DNA of 8,619 bases, from the NCBI GenBank assembly GCA_021161105.1, contig JAGHBG010000238.1, positions 1 to 8,619 of the forward strand. Reading direction: 5' to 3'. The notes under the pieces are model-generated. The model searched no databases. It was not told the DNA's origin and saw nothing but the letters and a program-made list of their open reading frames with translations. Below, in pieces: positions 1 through 4,230 of this stretch. Both the position numbers and the translations under genes were made by a program. This DNA is from Thermotogaceae bacterium. GTDB taxonomy: Bacteria > Thermotogota > Thermotogae > Thermotogales > Thermotogaceae. The number at the start of each line of letters is the position of its first letter. The first letter of the stretch is position 1.

Positions 1-59
1 ATTTTATGAAGGTCCCTTCTGAATTTTCTTATAAGTTCGATGTACCTTTTTTCATCCAT
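1..59 (-). CDS. N-terminus of a probable M20-family amidohydrolase/peptidase (partial)
   Basis: Read on the minus strand from the ATG at 59 down to the window edge, this gives 19 residues, MDEKRYIELIRKFRRDLHK. The pattern I-RKFRRDLHK matches the start of M20 amidohydrolases (HipO/aminoacylase/carboxypeptidase type), where an R-R-D/H-x-H-x-x-P-E segment opens the mature enzyme. Members hydrolyse amide bonds of N-acyl amino acids or short peptides using two metal ions in the cytoplasm. The metal-binding residues lie beyond the window, so neither substrate nor activity can be judged. The start is well supported: AGGAGGTG lies at 68-75, ten bases from the ATG, with a promoter further upstream. 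The gene is divergent from the small plus-strand gene at 201. The family call rests on a very short stretch. Confidence 0.55.
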   Translation of the reverse strand, partial: MDEKRYIELIRKFRRDLHK

Positions 60-67
60 GTTGTTTT

Positions 68-75
68 CACCTCCT
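68..75 (-). promoter_or_regulatory. Ribosome binding site of the M20-like gene
   Basis: The minus strand reads AGGAGGTG, a full match to the anti-Shine-Dalgarno sequence, with ten bases between AGGAGG and the ATG at 59. It fixes the start of the truncated gene and shows that a real coding region leaves the window on this side. Confidence 0.8.
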
Positions 76-93
76 GAGACAGTACTTTTTCTT

Positions 94-122
94 ATTTTAA
101 TTCTAATTTATGTATTGTCCAA
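94..122 (-). promoter_or_regulatory. Sigma-70-type promoter for the M20-like gene
   Basis: The minus strand carries TTGGAC (117-122) and TAAAAT (94-99) separated by exactly 17 bases. Each box matches the -35 or -10 consensus at most positions. Transcription would start near 86, leaving a leader of about 27 bases that contains the ribosome binding site. Predicted by eye. Confidence 0.55.
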
Positions 123-160
123 TATTTGTGTTTTTCTCAAATTTTATGTTTTTAAAACTT

Positions 161-169
161 TGATATAAT
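161..169 (+). promoter_or_regulatory. Extended -10 promoter for the small gene at 201
   Basis: TGATATAAT is a perfect TATAAT (164-169) preceded by the TGn extension. No good -35 box lies 16-18 bases upstream (the best is TTTTAT at 142-147), which is usual for extended -10 promoters. Transcription would start near 176, about 25 bases before the ATG at 201. Confidence 0.55.
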
Positions 170-200
170 TACGGGTGTAATTTTCTGGGGAGGGGAGAGT

Positions 201-466
201 ATGAAAATAAGGAAGAAGACCATTATCATATTTCTTATTATGGTTCTTTCCACTGCGATTAAAGATGCAAGAGCGTTTAAGGAAGCGCTCACAGCATTAT
301 CTATTGTTAATGAAGAAAACCTTATAGAGCAGGATTTTACCTTGTAGAGGATTATACATTTACATATATCCTGTTTTCTATTTGGCATCCAAGTCTTTTT
401 GTTGGGCTTATGAACTTAGGTTCAGACATGGTGGTTCCAACATTCATATGGAATTTAGAATTTTAA
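201..466 (+). pseudogene. Small signal-peptide protein, apparently frameshifted
   Basis: The ATG at 201 follows a GGGGAGGGGAG ribosome binding site and an extended -10 promoter. The first frame encodes 48 residues and stops at 345-347. It begins MKIRKK, continues with a hydrophobic run (about residues 7-20) and an A-R-A site (about residues 23-25), which is a classical signal peptide. From 314 a second frame (-1 relative to the first) is open to the TAA at 464-466. It reads as ordinary protein: FYLVEDYTFTYILFSIWH, then PSLFVGLMNLGSDMVVPTF, ending IWNLEF. Joined near 314-345, the two parts would make an exported protein of about 88 residues. I see no classical -1 slippery heptamer, so a mutation or sequencing error is likelier than programmed shifting. 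I do not recognise the family. Alternatively only the 48-residue peptide is made, or the transcript is an lysS leader. Confidence 0.45.
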
Positions 467-481
467 ATTTGCCACTTTTAA

Positions 482-509
482 TTGACCTGTAAAAGAAGTA
501 AAATACCAT
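482..509 (+). promoter_or_regulatory. Probable promoter for lysS
   Basis: TTGACC (482-487) matches the -35 consensus in 5 of 6 bases. It is followed after 16 bases by TACCAT (504-509), a 4 of 6 match to the -10 box. Transcription would begin near 517, about 36 bases before the GTG start of lysS. An inverted repeat, CTTTTA (475-480) with TAAAAG (490-495), flanks the -35 box and could be an operator or chance. There is no terminator between 466 and this site, so readthrough from the upstream mini-gene is also possible. Confidence 0.4.
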
Positions 510-540
510 AAGATTGGATAGAAGAAGCGATATAAAAAAC

Positions 541-546
541 GGAGGG
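541..546 (+). promoter_or_regulatory. Ribosome binding site that sets the lysS start at GTG 553
   Basis: GGAGGG lies six bases upstream of the in-frame GTG at 553. The frame is open further upstream to a TTG at 514, but that codon has no ribosome binding site and would place this Shine-Dalgarno inside the coding region. Starting at 553 gives MLEEIRKQRIKEIEELRARG, which matches how related lysyl-tRNA synthetases begin. Confidence 0.85.
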
Positions 547-552
547 ATAAGA

Positions 553-2064
553 GTGCTTGAGGAAATTAGAAAGCAGAGGATAAAGGAGATAGAGGAGCTA
601 AGAGCCAGAGGGGTTGAGCCTTTTTCCTACCATTACAATAAAACTCATAGCACAAAAGATATTAAGGATTTGTATGATGGAAGATTAAAGGCAGGAGAAA
701 TTCTTGAAGAAAAAAAGGTTTCAACAGCCGGAAGGGTTATGTCTTTAAGGGACCACGGAAAGAGCGCTTTCTTTCACATAAAGGATTCAGAAGGGAGATT
801 ACAGGTTTACATAAGGAAGAATTCTGTTGGTGCGGAGAAGTATGAGCTTTTTAAAAAGTATGTAAATGTGGGAGATATAGTTGGAGTAACGGGTTTTCCA
901 TTCAAAAGCAAAACGGGAGAGCTGACTATATTTGTTGAGGATTTTGAAATACTCTCAAAGGCAATTAGGCCTCTCCCGGAAAAATGGCATGGATTGAAGG
1001 ACAAAGAGGTTATATATCGTCAGAGGTATCTGGACATGATTGCCAATGATGAGTCGCTGGAGAGGTTCAGGATAAGGTACAAAGTTATAAAACTTTTCAG
1101 GGACTTTTTAAATAAAAGAGGATTTGTTGAGGTGGAAACCCCCACCCTTGTGTATGTAACTGGAGGAGCTGAGGCAAAGCCCTTTATAACTCACCTGAAT
1201 GTTTTTGACATAGATATGTATCTCAGGATTGCTACAGAGCTTTATTTGAAAAGATACATCGTGGGAGGATTTGAGAAGATTTATGAAATAGGTAAAGTTT
1301 TCAGGAATGAAGGGATATCTTACAAGCATAGTCCGGAATTTACTTCTATGGAGCTTTACTGGGCTTATGCTGACTACAACGATATAATGGAGCTTGTGGA
1401 AGACCTTTTCTCTTATGTAGTTGAGAAGATAACTGGAAGCACAAAAATTGTGTATCAGGGAGTTGAATTGGATTTTTCAAAGCCATTCAGGAGAATAAAA
1501 ATGAGAGATTTTATAAAGGAGAATCTTAATATTGACATTCTTGAGGATTCAGATGAAAAGCTTCTGGAAGTTTTGAAAGAGCATGATGTTGAAGTTCCTA
1601 TAAAAAGTAGGGGGCATCTGATAAATAAGCTGTGGGATCTTGTGGAGGATAAGGTTGTTCAGCCAACGTTTCTTTTAGAGCATCCAGTTGAAATTTCTCC
1701 ACTTGCAAAGAGGCATAGGGAGGATCCAAGGGTTACAGAGAGATTTGAACTGATAATTTACGGAAGAGAAATTGCCAATGCATTTTCTGAGCTCAATGAC
1801 CCTATAGATCAATATCAAAGGTTCATGGAGCAAGTGAAATTGAGAGAGGCTGGAGATGAAGAAGCTCATATGATGGATAAAGATTTCATACGAGCTCTTG
1901 AATATGGTCTTCCGCCAACAGGAGGTCTGGGTATAGGAATAGATAGGCTTGTAATGTTTCTAACAGATTCCCCAACAATCAGGGATGTAATAGCATTCCC
2001 ACTTGTAAATCCGAAATCACTGGATGAGGAAATAGAGTATGAAGAGGAGGTTGAGGAAAAGTGA
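553..2064 (+). CDS. lysS: Lysyl-tRNA synthetase, class II
   Basis: This cytoplasmic enzyme charges tRNA(Lys) with lysine using ATP. The protein has 503 residues from the GTG start, the usual length for bacterial class II LysRS. The N-terminal OB-fold anticodon-binding domain spans about residues 55-140 (TAGRVMSLRDHGKSAFFHIKD). The catalytic domain follows. Motif 1 lies around 181-197 (FLNKRGFVEVETP), then GGAEAKPF at 204-211 and YLRIATELYLKR at 223-234. Motif 2 is FRNEGISYKHSPEFTSMELY at 250-269, where the family more often has HNPEF. Further signatures are HPVEISPLAKRH (377-388) and GREIANAFSELNDP (404-417), with motif 3 GGLGIGIDRL at 457-466. The tail is very acidic (EEEIEYEEEVEEK), and its codons also supply the Shine-Dalgarno of the next gene. 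The stop overlaps the GTG start of the SurA-like gene, so the two are one transcription unit. Confidence 0.97.
   Translation: MLEEIRKQRIKEIEELRARGVEPFSYHYNKTHSTKDIKDLYDGRLKAGEILEEKKVSTAGRVMSLRDHGKSAFFHIKDSEGRLQVYIRKNSVGAEKYELFKKYVNVGDIVGVTGFPFKSKTGELTIFVEDFEILSKAIRPLPEKWHGLKDKEVIYRQRYLDMIANDESLERFRIRYKVIKLFRDFLNKRGFVEVETPTLVYVTGGAEAKPFITHLNVFDIDMYLRIATELYLKRYIVGGFEKIYEIGKVFRNEGISYKHSPEFTSMELYWAYADYNDIMELVEDLFSYVVEKITGSTKIVYQGVELDFSKPFRRIKMRDFIKENLNIDILEDSDEKLLEVLKEHDVEVPIKSRGHLINKLWDLVEDKVVQPTFLLEHPVEISPLAKRHREDPRVTERFELIIYGREIANAFSELNDPIDQYQRFMEQVKLREAGDEEAHMMDKDFIRALEYGLPPTGGLGIGIDRLVMFLTDSPTIRDVIAFPLVNPKSLDEEIEYEEEVEEK
2045..2064 (+). promoter_or_regulatory. Translational coupling site between lysS and the SurA-like gene
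   Basis: AGGAGG (2045-2050) sits inside the last Glu codons of lysS, ten bases before a GTG (2061) that shares bases with the lysS TGA (2062-2064). Ribosomes ending lysS can reinitiate directly on the downstream start. An in-frame ATG at 2079 is possible but has no better ribosome binding site. Confidence 0.75.
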
Positions 2065-3821
2065 GTTATCGAAAATGGATGAAAAAGTGGCAGGTTGTAA
2101 TTTTTTGGGCTATAGCAATCGCATTTTTGGCTGGAGTTATCTGGTGGTCTGTAGGTCTTTATGTTTCGTCAAGAAGAGAAGATCAAAGTAGCACAATCGA
2201 TGCTACAGTTGCTTATTTAACGAAGGATGGAACAGCTGTAAATACCCCAACTTATTGGATATTCCCGTCTGAGCTTCAGGATAGATTCACTCAATATGAA
2301 AATATGGTCAGGATGTATTACGGGCAGGATCTTGATCCAATATTCGATGAGCCACTTTACAAAGCTCACATCTTAAAGCAGCTTATGGTAGAGAAAGTTC
2401 TTCTTTATTACGCTGATCAAAGTGGCATAAAAGTTTTGAAGAAGGAAGTTGACGAGAAACTTAATGAATATAGAAAGCAGATAGAAGGTAATGAGAATTA
2501 TTTGAATTATGTGAAGAGGAATTTCGGAAGTGTTGACAGATATTTAACAATGATAAGAAAAGATGTCGAGACATCCATGATAATCAACAAAGTTAGAAGC
2601 GTGGTAAGTGAGGTTGCGGAAGATGAGCTGAGAAATTATTACAATTCCCATAAGGATGAAATTAAAAACAAATACAGCACCGTTGAATCTAAAATAGCTA
2701 CTTTTGGTACTGACGAGGAAGCAACTGCTAACAAATTTCTTGAATTGGCCAGAAAAGAAGGATTCACAAAAGCTGCTACTGATATGAGTATAAGCGTGTT
2801 TGACTTCACTATAAAGTCCGGAACAGTTCCAGATGACATACTTGAGGCGGTCTTTGACGCCACACCAAACAGCATTGTTGGACCATTTAAGTATGAAACG
2901 ATTAACAATCTTCTGGTTATAGAGGTTTTGTCGAAGAATATTATCAGCTCTTACGGTGATTTCAAGAGCAGCGATGCTTACAATGAGATTAAAAACAACC
3001 TTACCGACGAGAAGTTTCAAAAGTGGTACGAAGATTATGTAAAAAAGGAAAATCTCTCCTTTAACATAAATGATGAGGAACTTAAGTACTGGTATTCATA
3101 TATAGAAAACTACAAAGATAAAAAGGCTTTGATAGAGCTTTACAATGACCTCGATAAGAAGGTATTTATAGAGGGACAATTCAACACCGACTTATCCGAC
3201 CTTCTGAAAGCTTTGTATGTGGTTCTTCTTGAAACTCAAGAGATGGATCTGCAGGACTACAAGTACTATATATCCCTTGGAGATAAGATTTCAGAAGATG
3301 AGAAAGAAAAATTTGAAGAAATCAAAAAGTTCTATGGGGAACTTAAAAAAGAAGGTATCGAAAATAAGATAAAAGAGCTTAGGGATAAGGAAAAAGAGGT
3401 TGTAAAATTCCTCTACGATGCCTATAGAACCTCTTTAGGAGTTGTGCAGAGAGCGGCAAAGCTCTTCCCTGATGATCCGCAGGTTCTTTACGATTACTAT
3501 CATCTCCAGTATGAAAGTATGAAATCTATGCTTCCTTATGCACAGTATGATCAAAGGATGATGAGTTCTCTTATGCAGGTTGTTGTGGGTCTTTATGGTG
3601 TATATATGTCTGATAAAGCTTCAACTGATCTCAAGTTTGATGCTATATATGATGTGTATGAACTCTATAAAACTATGGGTGACGCTACCAGTGCGAGTTC
3701 CGTACTTTCTGAAATGAAGGAAAAGTTCCCAGACAGGCTTGAGTATGATGTGGAATTTCAGCAACTTGAGGATATGATTGAGGAGAGCACAACTGAGGAA
3801 AGTTCTCCAGCAACAGAGTGA
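2061..3821 (+). CDS. Membrane-anchored SurA/PpiD-like chaperone with degenerate parvulin domain
   Basis: The protein has 586 residues and starts at a GTG that overlaps the lysS stop (GTGA), with AGGAGG at 2045-2050 ten bases ahead. A single membrane segment at residues 11-34, with basic residues before it, suggests an N-in anchor and a periplasmic body. Residues about 62-190 resemble the helical SurA_N chaperone region (LYKAHILKQLMVEKVLLYYA, then an E-V-DEKLNEYRKQ helix). Residues about 205-290 align in layout with a PpiC parvulin domain: EEATANKFLELARKEGF, then GTVPDDILEAVFDATPNSIV, then GPFKYETINNLLVIEVLSKN. The usual ARHIL start reads ESKIA and the GGDLGWF loop is absent, so prolyl isomerase activity is doubtful. 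The helix typical of the SurA C-terminus is at 297-333. Residues 337-586 form a long charged, probably helical tail that I cannot assign; it may contain TPR-like helices. A holdase or folding factor for exported proteins is the likely role. The terminator at 3891-3939 ends the operon. Confidence 0.75.
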   Translation: MSYRKWMKKWQVVIFWAIAIAFLAGVIWWSVGLYVSSRREDQSSTIDATVAYLTKDGTAVNTPTYWIFPSELQDRFTQYENMVRMYYGQDLDPIFDEPLYKAHILKQLMVEKVLLYYADQSGIKVLKKEVDEKLNEYRKQIEGNENYLNYVKRNFGSVDRYLTMIRKDVETSMIINKVRSVVSEVAEDELRNYYNSHKDEIKNKYSTVESKIATFGTDEEATANKFLELARKEGFTKAATDMSISVFDFTIKSGTVPDDILEAVFDATPNSIVGPFKYETINNLLVIEVLSKNIISSYGDFKSSDAYNEIKNNLTDEKFQKWYEDYVKKENLSFNINDEELKYWYSYIENYKDKKALIELYNDLDKKVFIEGQFNTDLSDLLKALYVVLLETQEMDLQDYKYYISLGDKISEDEKEKFEEIKKFYGELKKEGIENKIKELRDKEKEVVKFLYDAYRTSLGVVQRAAKLFPDDPQVLYDYYHLQYESMKSMLPYAQYDQRMMSSLMQVVVGLYGVYMSDKASTDLKFDAIYDVYELYKTMGDATSASSVLSEMKEKFPDRLEYDVEFQQLEDMIEESTTEESSPATE

Positions 3822-3890
3822 AAATTTTGGAAAGAAATGAAAATATCATTAAGAAGTGAATATTCCAAGATGCTAAAGATGGTTTGGGGA

Positions 3891-3939
3891 GGGCTTCCAC
3901 TCAAAGTTTAAGAGCTTGGGAAGCCCCCTCTGGTTTTTT
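3891..3939 (+). terminator. Intrinsic terminator of the lysS operon
   Basis: GGGCTTCC (3891-3898) pairs perfectly with GGAAGCCC (3919-3926). An inner CTC/GAG pairing (3899-3902 with 3911-3913) would shorten the loop. Extra G-rich sequence upstream (3887-3890) can pair partly with CCTC at 3927-3930. A run of six T follows at 3934-3939. It lies 70 bases past the stop of the SurA-like gene and about 55 bases before the rqcP start, so it isolates the two units or acts as an attenuator for rqcP. Confidence 0.85.
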
Positions 3940-3982
3940 AAAATTTCTGTGAATTGATAAATGACGCACTTTTCTATTTTTT

Positions 3983-3988
3983 GGAGGG
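3983..3988 (+). promoter_or_regulatory. Ribosome binding site that sets the rqcP start at GTG 3994
   Basis: GGAGGG lies five bases before the GTG. The alternative ATG at 3961 has no Shine-Dalgarno and would add eleven residues (MTHFSIFWRDR) not found in this compact family. Confidence 0.8.
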
Positions 3989-3993
3989 ATAGG

Positions 3994-4230
3994 GTGAGGT
4001 TGGATAAATTTTTGAAAAGGCATTCTCTGATAAAAAGGAGAGTTATAGCCCAGCAGATGATCAAAGGTGGAAGAGTGAAAGTAAATAAGAGGGCTATCAA
4101 GCCCTCCTGCGAATTGAAGGATGGCGATGAAATAGAAATATTTTTTGGAAATAGATATCTCAAAATTCGTGTTGTAGCTGGAGGATACGAGGTTCTTGAA
4201 GACGAACGTGTGAAGACAGAGCGGTTTTAA
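3994..4230 (+). CDS. rqcP: RqcP-type S4 RNA-binding protein (YabO/HSP15-like)
   Basis: The GTG at 3994 follows GGAGGG (3983-3988) by five bases and gives a 78-residue protein beginning MRLDKFLKRHSLIKRR. An ATG at 3961 is in frame but would put the ribosome binding site inside the gene. An S4 fold covers about residues 1-60: RLDKFL, then RRVIAQQMIKGGRVKVNKRA, then KPSCELKDGDEIEI. The strand FGNRYLKIRVV follows. This matches Bacillus subtilis YabO/RqcP in order and length. In that family the protein binds obstructed 50S subunits carrying peptidyl-tRNA and helps RqcH add C-terminal tails that mark stalled peptides for degradation. HSP15, the related proteobacterial heat-shock protein, is the alternative; the opening MRLDKFLK favours RqcP. 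The 3' end overlaps the convergent peptidase gene by 71 bases. No clear promoter was found. The nearest -35-like box is TTGATA at 3954-3959 with a poor -10. Confidence 0.85.
   Translation: MRLDKFLKRHSLIKRRVIAQQMIKGGRVKVNKRAIKPSCELKDGDEIEIFFGNRYLKIRVVAGGYEVLEDERVKTERF

Noticed and set aside
312..347. Programmed -1 frameshift in the mini-gene
   Set aside because: No X-XXY-YYZ heptamer sits in the overlap of the two frames, and I see no clear stimulatory hairpin just after it.
152..388. Open frame of 78 codons on the minus strand
   Set aside because: It runs opposite the signal-peptide mini-gene, with no Shine-Dalgarno, while the plus strand has promoter, ribosome binding site and signal peptide.
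514..552. Upstream TTG start for lysS
   Set aside because: No ribosome binding site precedes it, and the real GGAGGG at 541 would fall within the coding region.
2544..3020. Open frame of 158 codons on the minus strand
   Set aside because: It lies opposite the SurA-like gene, has no ribosome binding site and reads as no recognisable protein; the plus strand gives a coherent domain layout.
3961..3993. ATG at 3961 as the rqcP start
   Set aside because: The ribosome binding site lies downstream of it, and family members begin MRLDKF.
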